Positions 9,911-18,328 are shown, counted from the first letter of the stretch. The stretch is 64,000 bases of DNA from Thermoanaerobacter wiegelii Rt8.B1 (GCF_000147695.2 NC_015958.1:1094501-1158500), one strand, 5' to 3'. A program made the numbers and translations. The notes: generated from the letters alone by a model not told the origin.

Positions 9911-10867
9911 ATGCTTAAGGATTCTTTAACTGAAATCCTATACATTATGATGGGCATAGTTTCTTTTTACTCAGCGTATGCTACACTAAAAGAAAAAAAT
10001 CATCCTTCAAAAATCCCTACTGCTTTATTTTGGGGGTTATTAGGAATAATTTTTACATTTAGTCGAATAGGCTTATTGTGGGGTAATAAAAACATTTATA
10101 TACCTGATATATATACAGGATACATGGTTATTGTATTGACTCTATTATCTGCATTTCGATTAGTCAAAATTGGAAAATTTGATGAATCAACCTCAGAATT
10201 TAAAGAACAAATGTCACAAAAAATTGGCAATCTAATTTTTGTTCCAGCTTTGGCTCTTGGCATAGTTACATTTATTGTTGCTCAAATATGGACAAAACAA
10301 CTTGGCTCTCTTGTTGCATTTTGGATATCAACTGTAGTAGCTGCAATTTTAGCATTGGTGATTACAAAAGGGAAAGTTAAAGAAATGGCTGATGATGGTA
10401 GAAGATTACTTGAAGTAGTAGGACCTATAAGCATTTTACCGCAACTTCTTGCTGCTTTAGGAGCCGTTTTCACAGTTGCAGGTGTAGGTGAAGTAATAGC
10501 AAGTGGGATAAAGACAATTATTCCTCAGGGTAATATACTTTTAGGGGTAATTGCTTATTGTGTAGGAATGGCTCTATTTACAATGATAATGGGCAATGCT
10601 TTTGCAGCATTTGCGGTTATTACAGCAGGAATTGGAATTCCTTTTGTAATAGCTCAAGGAGGGAATCCGGTGATAGTAGCGGCTTTAGGTATGACAGCAG
10701 GATATTGTGGAACTTTAATGACACCAATGGCAGCAAATTTTAACATAGTTCCGACTGCAATATTGGAAATGGAAGATAAGAAATATGGAGTTATAAAATA
10801 TCAAGTTCCTGTAGCTATTGCCATGCTCATTATTCACATAGTACTAATGTATTTTTGGGCGTTTTAA
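9911..10867 (+). CDS. DUF979 membrane protein
   Basis: 318-aa membrane protein with about nine hydrophobic helices and a Gly-rich segment (MTAGYCGTLMTPMAANFNIVP, residues about 260-280) resembling the substrate loops of ion-coupled carboxylate transporters. It has a strong ribosome site (GGAAGGAGG), is partner of the upstream DUF969 protein, and is followed after 26 bases by pcp. The operon suggests import of pyroglutamate or pyroglutamyl peptides, or export of the 5-oxoproline that Pcp releases. Confidence 0.8.
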   Translation: MLKDSLTEILYIMMGIVSFYSAYATLKEKNHPSKIPTALFWGLLGIIFTFSRIGLLWGNKNIYIPDIYTGYMVIVLTLLSAFRLVKIGKFDESTSEFKEQMSQKIGNLIFVPALALGIVTFIVAQIWTKQLGSLVAFWISTVVAAILALVITKGKVKEMADDGRRLLEVVGPISILPQLLAALGAVFTVAGVGEVIASGIKTIIPQGNILLGVIAYCVGMALFTMIMGNAFAAFAVITAGIGIPFVIAQGGNPVIVAALGMTAGYCGTLMTPMAANFNIVPTAILEMEDKKYGVIKYQVPVAIAMLIIHIVLMYFWAF

Positions 10868-10893
10868 TATTTTTATGAAAGGGTGATATGATA

Positions 10894-11505
10894 ATGAAAA
10901 TACTCGTAACAGCTTTTGATCCTTTTGGGGGGGAAAATATTAATCCTTCTTATGAAGTATTAAAAAACTTGAAAGATAATATAGAAGGTGCGGAGATAAT
11001 TAAGATTCAAGTTCCTACTGTTTTTTATCTTTCTGTTGAGAAAGCAATAGAAAAAATAAAAGAAGTTAAGCCGGATGCAGTTCTAAGTATTGGACAGGCT
11101 GGCGGACGATATGATATAACTGTTGAAAGAATAGCGATTAATATTGATGATGCTAGAATTCCAGATAATATAGGGCAACAACCAATTGATACCCCGATTG
11201 ACCCTGAAGGTGCTCCAGCCTATTTTGCTACTATTCCCATAAAAGAGATAGTAGAAGAGATAAAAAAAGAAAATATACCGGCATCAATTTCTAATACAGC
11301 AGGTACGTTTGTGTGCAATCATTTAATGTATGGAATTCTCAATTATGTTCACAATAACAGATTAAATATTAAAGCAGGCTTTATTCACATACCTTATTTG
11401 CCAGTGCAAGTTTTGAATAAGCCTTATACTCCTTCCATGTCTTTAGGGGATATGGTTAAAGCTATAGAAACTGCTATAAAAGTAATTGCAAAAAAAAGTA
11501 GATAG
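10894..11505 (+). CDS. pcp: Pyrrolidone-carboxylate peptidase
   Basis: Cysteine peptidase (family C15) removing N-terminal pyroglutamate from peptides. The 203-aa product starts with the family-typical MKILVTAFDPFGGE. The catalytic triad is visible: Glu in VERIAIN (near 79), the nucleophile Cys in TAGTFVCNHLMYG (near 140), and His in FIHIPYLP (near 163). An ATG 6 bases earlier is in frame, but AAAGGGTG fits 10894 better. Last gene of the DUF969-DUF979-pcp group. Confidence 0.95.
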   Translation: MKILVTAFDPFGGENINPSYEVLKNLKDNIEGAEIIKIQVPTVFYLSVEKAIEKIKEVKPDAVLSIGQAGGRYDITVERIAINIDDARIPDNIGQQPIDTPIDPEGAPAYFATIPIKEIVEEIKKENIPASISNTAGTFVCNHLMYGILNYVHNNRLNIKAGFIHIPYLPVQVLNKPYTPSMSLGDMVKAIETAIKVIAKKSR

Positions 11506-11580
11506 CAGTTATTTAGGAGAAACAAAAAAATTATTTGTATATGGGGAGAGATTATTACTTTCTATGATGATGGCAGCGTT

Positions 11581-11778
11581 TTGCCAAGTATTGATGAATT
11601 AGAGTTGTATTTTGGAGATAATCATGAAATTATGTATCTGAGAGAAAAAAGAGAAGTGTTTTATGAGGATGGCAAGAAAGAATATGTAGATATTTATGTA
11701 TATAAAAAGGACATAAAAAACGAGCCTCATATTTATATTGCAACGGGTGATTGGAGGGTATTTTTACTAAATAGATGA
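11581..11778 (+). CDS. Small conserved-looking protein, start unresolved
   Basis: 65 codons from a TTG at 11581, rich in charged residues and ending IYIATGDWRVFLLNR. The frame stays open upstream to 11506 and reads GEIITFYDDGSV just before the TTG, which looks like real protein. No ATG/GTG/TTG precedes that segment in frame. An ATG at 11541 is out of frame by one; one G fewer in its GGGG run would give MGEIITFYDDGS in frame. So the true start is either a rare codon or lies behind a frameshift. I do not recognise the family. Confidence 0.55.
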   Translation: MPSIDELELYFGDNHEIMYLREKREVFYEDGKKEYVDIYVYKKDIKNEPHIYIATGDWRVFLLNR

Positions 11779-11789
11779 AACTATTTTAG

Positions 11790-11819
11790 GCATGGGGATT
11801 TTATGCTCCATGCTTTTTT
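11790..11819 (+). terminator. Terminator after the small 65-aa gene
   Basis: GCATGG pairs with CCATGC and is followed by TTTTTT. Confidence 0.8.
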
Positions 11820-11972
11820 GATATAAAAGATCAAAATATAGAAATATAATTTTGAAAATAGTATAATAAATTTTAAGGTTGACTTTTTTAATTAAACATA
11901 TTGTAAAAATAGTAAAATTGTTGGTGCAATTTTTATTGTTTCAAACAGGAGAGAGTGGGGAGCTGAAAGGGG

Positions 11973-12659
11973 ATGACTATAAGTTCGGTATATAATGAAA
12001 TGTTTGATATAAATCGACAGAAAGATATGAGAAAATTTTTCCTTAATATAGCTATACAGGGATATAAAAAGAGTTTTTTGAAAAATGAAACTATAACAAT
12101 TAATTATAACAAACCATATATTGCCATAATAACGAAAGGATTGATAAAGCAATTTATTTCAAATAAAAATGGAAAGATAAAAGTTCTTTATTTGCTGCAA
12201 CCAGGGGAAATATTTGGAGAATTTTCCTATTTAGGAGGAGGATTTGATTTAATTGAAGGCCAAGCTATAAAAGATAGTGAAATATCTATTATTTTTGAAG
12301 ATAAATTAAGTTCTATTCTGGAAACAAATCCTGATATGTATAAATATATTGCTCATAGCATGAGCAGAAAATTTAGAATTGTTACTATGCAGATGAGCGA
12401 TTTGATTTTCAAAGATTCAATGGGAAGACTGTGCGATTTTCTAATTAGATTATTCTATCAACAAGGCAAGAAGATAAAAAAAGGTTATATAATAGATATT
12501 CCTTTAACTCATGAGAATATTGCCAATTTAATAGGATGTGATAGAGTAACGGTTACAAAAGGACTAAATAAGTTAAAAAAAGAAGGTTTAATTGAGATAG
12601 ATGGAAAAAAGATTATAATAAAAGACCTTCGCTACCTTGAAAATTATGCGGATTCATAA
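11973..12659 (+). CDS. Crp/Fnr-family transcriptional regulator
   Basis: 228 aa: an N-terminal cyclic-nucleotide-binding-like beta barrel (about 35-130, with LLQPGEIFGEFSYLGG at the turn), a long dimer helix, and a C-terminal winged helix (LTHENIANLIGCDRVTVTKGLNKL, about 172-195). No cluster of cysteines for an Fe-S centre is present, so it is not an Fnr-type oxygen sensor. The ligand is unknown. GGGG touches the ATG directly, so the start is not certain. Neighbours on both sides face other ways; no target gene can be named. Confidence 0.88.
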   Translation: MTISSVYNEMFDINRQKDMRKFFLNIAIQGYKKSFLKNETITINYNKPYIAIITKGLIKQFISNKNGKIKVLYLLQPGEIFGEFSYLGGGFDLIEGQAIKDSEISIIFEDKLSSILETNPDMYKYIAHSMSRKFRIVTMQMSDLIFKDSMGRLCDFLIRLFYQQGKKIKKGYIIDIPLTHENIANLIGCDRVTVTKGLNKLKKEGLIEIDGKKIIIKDLRYLENYADS

Positions 12660-12685
12660 CATTTAAGCATGATATAATAAATAAC

Positions 12686-12709
12686 AACCCCGCTTTAAGT
12701 GGCGGGGTT
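12686..12709. terminator. GC-rich hairpin between convergent genes
   Basis: AACCCCGC and GCGGGGTT with an 8-base loop. No long T-run on either side; it probably serves both converging transcripts. Confidence 0.6.
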
Positions 12710-12731
12710 AGTAATTTGTGAAACATATAGT

Positions 12732-13238
12732 TCACTTAACCTTTTCAATTATGGCTTTTACAAAAGCTACCAAATCATTTGGAGTTCTGGAGGTTATTAA
12801 ATTTCCATCTACAACTACTTCTTCATCTACATACTGGGCTCCTGCATTTATTAAGTCATCTTTTATTGAGAAAAAGCTTGTCACTCTTTTTCCTTTTAAA
12901 TTGCAAGCGGAAGCCATAATCCAGGGGCCGTGGCAAATAGCCGCCATGGGCTTTTGCAGTTTTTCCATTTCTTTGACAAAATTAATAGTGTCATTACATC
13001 TCCTCATGTAATCAGGTGAATAACCTCCAGGGACTATTACTGCATCATAATCTTTGGCTTTTACATCTTTTGAAGCATGGGTGCTTTTCATTGGATATCC
13101 ATGTTTTCCTGTATATACTTTGTCTTTTTCTGGACCTATTAAATGTACTTCATATCCCTCTTCTTTAAGTCTATAGTATGGATATAGTAGTTCTGGCTCT
13201 TCATACATATTCTCAATTAATATAGCAATTTTTTTCAT
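12732..13238 (-). CDS. DJ-1/PfpI family protein
   Basis: 168-aa class I glutamine-amidotransferase-like fold. The nucleophile elbow AICHGPWIM holds the conserved Cys (near 101), with the acidic residue in NMYEEPELLYP (near 14) and VIVPGGYSPDYMR forming the active-site surroundings. Family members act as intracellular peptidases, glyoxalases or protein/nucleotide deglycases; which applies cannot be decided here. It stands alone on the minus strand with its own ribosome site (AGAGGTG). Confidence 0.9.
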   Translation of the reverse strand: MKKIAILIENMYEEPELLYPYYRLKEEGYEVHLIGPEKDKVYTGKHGYPMKSTHASKDVKAKDYDAVIVPGGYSPDYMRRCNDTINFVKEMEKLQKPMAAICHGPWIMASACNLKGKRVTSFFSIKDDLINAGAQYVDEEVVVDGNLITSRTPNDLVAFVKAIIEKVK

Positions 13239-13313
13239 AAGAATTCACCTCTTAGGATTTTTATGGTTAATATTATTGTAACATTTATGGCAACTTATGT
13301 CAAGAAATTAAAA

Positions 13314-13696
13314 TTATGAAGGGAATTCTTTAAGGTAAGACAGGAATTCATTAAATAAAGGGGAGGGGTATTTGTCTTTGTTTCCCACTGTTGTGCTTGC
13401 CCCAATGCGAAGTTTTCCGGCTTTTAAGTTTGAAATATCTAAAAAGTACTTTGGGCTTCCTCAACTAAAGAAGATATTCTTTTAGCGTATTCTTTTAAAA
13501 CTTCTCCTGCATATGTCAACAAAAGTTTTTTGTTCATTCTTTCAAATAATTTTACATTTAGTTCCTGTTCTAATTCAGAGATTGTTTGGCTTATTGAAGG
13601 CTGTGTCATATAAAGCTTTTTTGCTGCTTTTGACATGCTGCCACTTTCGCAAACTGTCAAAAAAATTTTCAGTTGCCTTAAATTCATATTAACCAC
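13314..13696 (-). pseudogene. Decayed LysR-family regulator (frameshift plus internal deletion)
   Basis: The first 85 codons encode a full LysR helix-turn-helix (MNLRQLKIFLTVCESGSMSK, then AAKKLYMTQPSISQTISELE) and stop at 13439. Past the stop, another frame continues the family: DISNLKAGKLRIGASTTVG, the start of the effector domain. One extra T in the T-run at 13441-13445 (minus strand) would join the frames. After TTVG the frame runs straight into a C-terminal-looking KDKYPSPLFNEFLSYLKE and a stop at 13314, so about 190 residues of effector domain are missing. Divergent from the flavin oxidoreductase it probably once controlled. Confidence 0.85.
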
Positions 13697-13699
13697 CTC

Positions 13700-13715
13700 A
13701 TAAGTTTTCCCTTAT
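13700..13715. promoter_or_regulatory. LysR-type operator candidate
   Basis: ATAAG-N6-CTTAT, a dyad of the T-N11-A type, lies between the LysR remnant and the oxidoreductase gene, where an autoregulatory LysR site is expected. Confidence 0.5.
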
Positions 13716-13790
13716 ATGTTGTATAAAATTATATTATTTTACTTATGTCAATGCAAGTTTTAAAATATAACTATGAAAGAGGTGGTCAAT

Positions 13791-15608
13791 GTGTTATTAA
13801 AAGAAGGGAAAATAGGGAATGTTAAGTTAAAAAATAGGATAATTATGTTGCCTACTGTTACAAATTTATCAAATGAGGGTTTTGTAAGCGAAAGAGAAGT
13901 AGAATATTATAAAAGAAGATCAAAAGGTGTCTCATTGGTCATTGTGGGTGCAAGCTATGTAAATAAGCTGGGGAAATTTTTTGTAAATCAAATAGGAATA
14001 GATGATGACGACAAAATACAGGGACTTAGAAAATTATCGGAGGTAATTCACCAAAATGGGGCACAAGCTGCTATTCAACTTGCAATGCACAATCCAAAAT
14101 ACAAGCCATCAGATTTTACAAAAGAACAGATACAAGGCTTTGTACAAGATTTTATAAGTGGAGCAATAAGGGCGAAAAAGGCTGGTTTTGATGCTGTGGA
14201 GTTGCACTTTGCCCATGGTTGGTTTGTAAATCAATTTTTATCTCCTGATACAAACAAAAGGACTGACGAATACGGAGGAAATTTTGAAGGAAGGACAAAG
14301 TTTGCACTTGATATATTGCGAGAAGTTAAAAAAACTATTCCGGAGATGACAGTAATTTGTAGGATTAATGGCAGTGATTTTACAGATGAAGGTTTTACGA
14401 TTGAAGAGAGTGCAAGATTCGCAAAACTGTTAGAATACCATGGTGCTGATGCTTTAGATATATCGGGAGGTGTATCTTCCACATCAGAATACCATATCTC
14501 TCCTATGGGGATTGAAGATAAGCCTTTAATTGGAATTGCAAAGAGGATAAAGGAAAATGTAACTATACCTGTTATAGCGGTTGATAAGCTCGGCAGTGTT
14601 TATGATTGGGAAAAAATTTTAGAAGAGGGTATAGCTGATTTTATAGGCATAGCCCGAGGACTTATAGGAGATCCGGACTTAGTAAAAAAGTTGATAAAAG
14701 GACAAGAAGATATAAGGTATTGCATTCACTGCAATCAGGCGTGTATTGCATACATTCAAAAAGGACTTTCTGTTTCTTGCATGATTAATCCAGAGGTAGG
14801 TAGAGAAAAAGAATTTGAAGTAAAGACCGATAAACCTTTAAATATAGCTGTAATTGGCGGTGGACCTGCTGGTATGTCCGCAGCTAAATATCTCGCTAAA
14901 AAAGGCCATAATGTTACTTTGTTTGAAAGAGAAAATAAACTTGGTGGACAACTAAATGTAGCAAAAGTGCCTCCCCATAAACAAGAGATAGGAAAAGTTA
15001 TCGAATATCTGGAAAATGATTTAAAGAAATACAATGTCAAAGTACATTTAAATAAAAAAATAAGTTTAAATGAAATAAAAGAAATGCCTTATGACAAAAT
15101 TGTCATTGCTACAGGCTCAAAGCCAGCTAAAATCAATTTAGATGCAGATATAAAGCCTTACACGGCTATTGAAGTATTGGAAGGAAATATTCCAAAAGGA
15201 AAAGATATTGCAATAATTGGTGGAGGCCTTACTGGACTTGAAACAGCCGAATACCTTGCTGAAAAAGGGAAAAATGTGACAGTTTTAGAAATTAAAGGAG
15301 AAGTTGGCGAAGGGATATACCCAATGGTTAAAAAACTGCTTTTAAATAGATTAAAAGAACTTAAAGTTGATATAATCACAAATGCTTTAATAAAAGAAAT
15401 ATCTGGTGGAAAACTCATGTATACTTCCAAAGACACATATAAAGTAGTCAAAGTGGAGGATGTAGTTTTAGCAGTTGGAAATTTACCTGATACTGAATTT
15501 GAGGAACTAAAAAATGAGAACAGATATTATTTCATTGGTGACTGCAAAACTGTTGCTTCTGCAGTAGAAGCGATAAGGGATGGAGCAGAGCTTTCACTCA
15601 TTATATAG
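13791..15608 (+). CDS. NADH:flavin oxidoreductase with Fe-S cluster and FAD domain (2,4-dienoyl-CoA reductase/OYE type)
   Basis: 605-aa multidomain flavoenzyme. Residues 1-330 are an FMN-binding TIM barrel of the old yellow enzyme family (FDAVELHFAHGWFVNQFLSP). A Cys cluster CIHCNQAC...VSC near 310 binds a [4Fe-4S] centre. The C-terminal half has two dinucleotide-binding motifs, for FAD (IAVIGGGPAGMSAAKYL) and NADH (IAIIGGGLTGLETAEYL). Relatives reduce enoates, 2,4-dienoyl-CoA or trimethylamine-like substrates; the true substrate is not visible. The GTG at 13791 is chosen because AAAGAGGTGG stands 5 bases before it; an ATG at 13773 has no ribosome site. Followed closely by a hydrolase gene. 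Confidence 0.92.
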   Translation: MLLKEGKIGNVKLKNRIIMLPTVTNLSNEGFVSEREVEYYKRRSKGVSLVIVGASYVNKLGKFFVNQIGIDDDDKIQGLRKLSEVIHQNGAQAAIQLAMHNPKYKPSDFTKEQIQGFVQDFISGAIRAKKAGFDAVELHFAHGWFVNQFLSPDTNKRTDEYGGNFEGRTKFALDILREVKKTIPEMTVICRINGSDFTDEGFTIEESARFAKLLEYHGADALDISGGVSSTSEYHISPMGIEDKPLIGIAKRIKENVTIPVIAVDKLGSVYDWEKILEEGIADFIGIARGLIGDPDLVKKLIKGQEDIRYCIHCNQACIAYIQKGLSVSCMINPEVGREKEFEVKTDKPLNIAVIGGGPAGMSAAKYLAKKGHNVTLFERENKLGGQLNVAKVPPHKQEIGKVIEYLENDLKKYNVKVHLNKKISLNEIKEMPYDKIVIATGSKPAKINLDADIKPYTAIEVLEGNIPKGKDIAIIGGGLTGLETAEYLAEKGKNVTVLEIKGEVGEGIYPMVKKLLLNRLKELKVDIITNALIKEISGGKLMYTSKDTYKVVKVEDVVLAVGNLPDTEFEELKNENRYYFIGDCKTVASAVEAIRDGAELSLII

Positions 15609-15619
15609 AGGTGATTTAA

Positions 15620-16210
15620 ATGGTTATAAAAGATGAGTATTTAAATATAAAAGGCAGTAAAATTCATTATTTAGAAATAGATAAAGAGAGTAGCAAAGAT
15701 ACAGTGATATTATTGCATGGCAAAAGATACAATGCTTATGATTGGATAAATTCAGGGATAGCTGAAAGTTTGTCTAATGAAGGTTTTAAGGTGATATGTC
15801 TCGAATTTCCCGGATATGGTTCTTCTGAAGAGTGTGATTTAGAAAAGGAAGAGGTTTTATTAGAATTTGCAAAAAACTTAAATATGTCTTCTTTTCATCT
15901 TGTAGCTCCCTCTTTTAGTGGGGAGATATCTATAAAATTTGCTCTCAAATATAGCAATATGCTTAAAAGTTTGACAATTGTGGATAGCATAAATGTAGAT
16001 AAATACAAAGAAAAATTAAATGAAATATATGTGAAAACATTGATTGTATGGGGAAAGAAGGATGATATTGCACCCTATGAATTTGCGGAAATATTAAAAA
16101 ATAATATCAAAAACAGTACATTAGTTGTGTTTGAAAATTTGGGACATACCTGTTATTTTGATGATGCAAAAAAGTTCTCTGAGGTGTTGATAAATTTTAT
16201 AAGAGCATAA
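15620..16210 (+). CDS. Small alpha/beta hydrolase
   Basis: 196-aa alpha/beta-hydrolase fold. ILLHGKRYNAYDW carries the oxyanion HG; the nucleophile is Ser in APSFSGE (near 94; the usual first Gly of GxSxG is replaced); the acid is Asp in WGKKDDIAP (near 147) and the base is His in ENLGHTCYF (near 174). It lies 11 bases after the flavin oxidoreductase, so the two are probably one operon and may act on the same compound. A shortened cap region explains its small size. Confidence 0.88.
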   Translation: MVIKDEYLNIKGSKIHYLEIDKESSKDTVILLHGKRYNAYDWINSGIAESLSNEGFKVICLEFPGYGSSEECDLEKEEVLLEFAKNLNMSSFHLVAPSFSGEISIKFALKYSNMLKSLTIVDSINVDKYKEKLNEIYVKTLIVWGKKDDIAPYEFAEILKNNIKNSTLVVFENLGHTCYFDDAKKFSEVLINFIRA

Positions 16211-16214
16211 ATTA

Positions 16215-16246
16215 AAGGGGCTGTCTTTAGGATGGCCTTTTTTTTA
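16215..16246 (+). terminator. Terminator after the hydrolase gene
   Basis: GGCTGTC and GGATGGCC pair with two G-T pairs around TTTA, followed by eight T. Confidence 0.75.
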
Positions 16247-16248
16247 TG

Positions 16249-16276
16249 TTGACAAATACAAAATTTCGTGTATAAT
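16249..16276 (+). promoter_or_regulatory. Promoter of the small ferredoxin gene
   Basis: A perfect TTGACA, 16-base spacer and TATAAT at 16271-16276 with a TG extension. Confidence 0.85.
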
Positions 16277-16329
16277 GTATACATGATACCCCTAAACAGA
16301 GGGGGAGTATTTTTAATGGAGGTAGAATC

Positions 16330-16545
16330 ATGAGAGTAGCAAGAATCGATGAAAATATATGCGACAGGTCACCTTTTTGTCCAGCAGCAATGAGCTGTAG
16401 ATTTAAGGCTTTTAAAGTTACGTTTGGAGGGTCATTTAGGATAAACATAAGCATCGATGAAGAAAAGTGCACAGGGTGTGGTGTTTGTACGAGATATTGT
16501 CCTCATGGAGCAATTGAGCTTGTTGAAAAAGAAAAAGCTTCATAA
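16330..16545 (+). CDS. Small ferredoxin-like 4Fe-4S protein
   Basis: 71-aa soluble electron carrier. The C-terminal half has a textbook cluster motif CTGCGVCTRYCPHGA. The N-terminal half has three cysteines in an irregular pattern (CDRSPFCPAAMSC), which does not match a normal second cluster; it may bind an atypical centre or none. The ATG follows GGAGGTAGAATC. It is monocistronic, with its own promoter and a terminator; the group II intron sits directly behind that terminator. Confidence 0.88.
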   Translation: MRVARIDENICDRSPFCPAAMSCRFKAFKVTFGGSFRINISIDEEKCTGCGVCTRYCPHGAIELVEKEKAS

Positions 16546-16549
16546 AAAT

Positions 16550-16574
16550 AAGGCACGCTTAAGTGCCTTATTTT
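16550..16574 (+). terminator. Ferredoxin terminator, target of the group II intron
   Basis: AAGGCAC and GTGCCTT form the stem, followed by ATTTT. The intron begins 3 bases later, the classic insertion point of group IIC introns. Confidence 0.85.
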
Positions 16575-16996
16575 ACGTGCGCCCGGCATGGGCGATAACT
16601 AGGCGGTGAAAGTCCGCTGTGGGCTTGGTAGTGGGAACCACTAGCCAAGAGCAAGGGTGTCCATCGTGAGGTGGAATCTGAAGGAAGCTTAAGGCAAAAT
16701 CTCGGTCTGATGAACAAGAACCAGATAAGAGGCTGAATTGGGATGGATGAGTTTGCGTAACAAAACGAAGTCCAACACTACCCGAATCCCATACAGTAAA
16801 TCTGGCAGATATATGAGATGAAAGTTATCGTTCTTACCCGGGGAGGTCTCAAGGATAAGTCATGGAAGTAAAATCTGAAGTGACAACCCATGCAGTGATG
16901 TATGGCTGAACCTTGAGAAGTCAGCAGAGGTCATAGTACTTATCTAGACATGAATAGATAAGGAAGGACCGAACGTTAGGAGGTTTTGGAAATCTT

Positions 16997-17468
16997 ATGG
17001 ACTCGAAAGATATGCGAAGACTGCAGACAACTCAACAAAGAGGCTATCCGTTGAATAGAGAAATGGAATTTCAAAAGACAACGGAAGTGCATAGTATATC
17101 ATCGGCGTCGGAAGATGGAAGAAACGAAGTACAAAGATATACCGGCAAGATGCTTGAAATGATAGTAGAACGAGGGAACATGGAAGCAGCATACAAGCGC
17201 GTTGTTGCAAATAAAGGAAGCCATGGAGTCGATGGGATGGGAGTAGATGAACTTCTACCGTATCTCAAAGAAAACTGGGCAACCATAAAACAACAACTGC
17301 TGGAGGGGAAATACAAACCACAACCAGTGCGAAGAGTAGAAATTCCCAAACCTGATGGAGGAAAAAGACTACTAGGAATACCTACAGTACTAGACAGACT
17401 AATACAACAAGCAATAGCCCAAATACTAAATAAAGTCTACAACCATACATTTTCTGATAGCAGTTATG
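16997..17468 (+). pseudogene. ltrA: Group II intron reverse transcriptase/maturase, 5' part
   Basis: Encodes the first 157 residues of a group IIC maturase: KRVVANKGSHGVDGM (RT0/RT1) and PVRRVEIPKPDGGKRLLGIP (RT1). Reading continues 18 codons into the transposon as unrelated residues and stops. Joining this part to 20679-21619 across the insert restores an unbroken 470-residue frame through SDSSYGFRPGRSA, proving that the transposon arrived after the intron. Confidence 0.93.
17463..17468. repeat. Target-site duplication, left copy
   Basis: GTTATG, repeated at 20673-20678 on the other side of the transposon. One copy exists in the reconstructed maturase frame. Confidence 0.9.
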
Positions 17469-17486
17469 TGTCATTTCTCAAATTAA
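17469..17486. repeat. Transposon left terminal inverted repeat
   Basis: 18 bp, 17 of 18 matching the right end. It extends as TTTCTCAAATTAATTCAGCC, which is matched by the internal right-end repeat at 20581-20600 with two differences. Confidence 0.92.
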
Positions 17487-17533
17487 TTCAGCCCAAAACC
17501 GATAAAATTTTTCAGATTAAATAATCTTGTGAT

Positions 17534-17592
17534 AAAATTAATGCTAAAGGAATGTGAAAAAAATTCATCACATTCTTTTAGCATTAATTTTT
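17534..17592 (+). terminator. Long hairpin inside the transposon left end
   Basis: AAAATTAATGCTAAA...GAATGTGA pairs with TCACATTC...TTTAGCATTAATTTT (over 20 bp with a small bulge) and is followed by TTTTT. It sits between the end and the first gene. It is placed to stop transcripts entering from outside (here from the intron RNA), a device known from IS10-type elements; that role is inferred. Confidence 0.7.
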
Positions 17593-17610
17593 AATTGGAG
17601 ATGTTGTTTT

Positions 17611-18192
17611 ATGCAAATAATTTTTCATGTTGATAACATTGAAGAATATTTGCAAAGAAGTAAAGATTACAATTTTCCTGACCCACCAGACAGATGCCCT
17701 CATTCTGACTGCAAGTGCAGAGTAAAACTAAAAAAGCACGGTTTTTACTACCGTTACTATTTAGATGGACCTAACTGTGTAAAAATAGCCATAAGAAGGT
17801 ATATATGCCCTGTGTGCAAAAGGACTCTTTCCTACCTCCCTGATTTCTGTATTCCTCATTTTCAGTATTCTTTCAATATGATTGTAAAGTCTTTAAAAGA
17901 GACACTTACAAGAGAAAAAACTCTCAGTTCTTTCATAAATGACTTAAAAAGAAACTTCCCTACCATACTATTTTCAAGACAGCATATATATTTTTACACC
18001 AAAAGGATAATGAATAATTTAAGTTTTATCATATATGGATTAAGGCAAATAGACCCTTACATAAAGTTATTCGAGGTTAGTTCTCAAAGAGAGAGGGCCA
18101 GAGAGATTTTGGACATAATAAACATTGTACCACTCTTTTCCCAACGGTTTTATGCTCATTGCCAAAAATCATTTCTGGCCCCTCTCACATAA
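17611..18192 (+). CDS. DUF6431-like zinc-binding transposon protein
   Basis: 193-aa protein, first gene of the transposon. The N-terminal half holds two Cys pairs, C29-x4-C34 with C36 (RCPHSDCKC) and C66-x2-C69 (YICPVCKRT), typical of a zinc ribbon, and then LPDFCIPHFQYS. The C-terminal half is helical and basic. It resembles the DUF6431 family found beside DDE transposases and ExeA-like ATPases in clostridia; its biochemical role is not known. DNA-end binding or target choice are possible. The ATG at 17611 follows GGAG; an upstream in-frame ATG lies inside the hairpin and is not used here. Confidence 0.75.
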   Translation: MQIIFHVDNIEEYLQRSKDYNFPDPPDRCPHSDCKCRVKLKKHGFYYRYYLDGPNCVKIAIRRYICPVCKRTLSYLPDFCIPHFQYSFNMIVKSLKETLTREKTLSSFINDLKRNFPTILFSRQHIYFYTKRIMNNLSFIIYGLRQIDPYIKLFEVSSQRERAREILDIINIVPLFSQRFYAHCQKSFLAPLT

Positions 18193-18328
18193 TTTTAGCA
18201 TTAAACATGAAAGATTTAAATAAAAATTTTGATTTTTTCTTAGCAACATAGCTTTTTCCTTTAATGTCTCCCAGATATGAGCTAAAATTACGATTAAGAA
18301 ATCAAAAAAGTGAAGGGGGAACATATAA

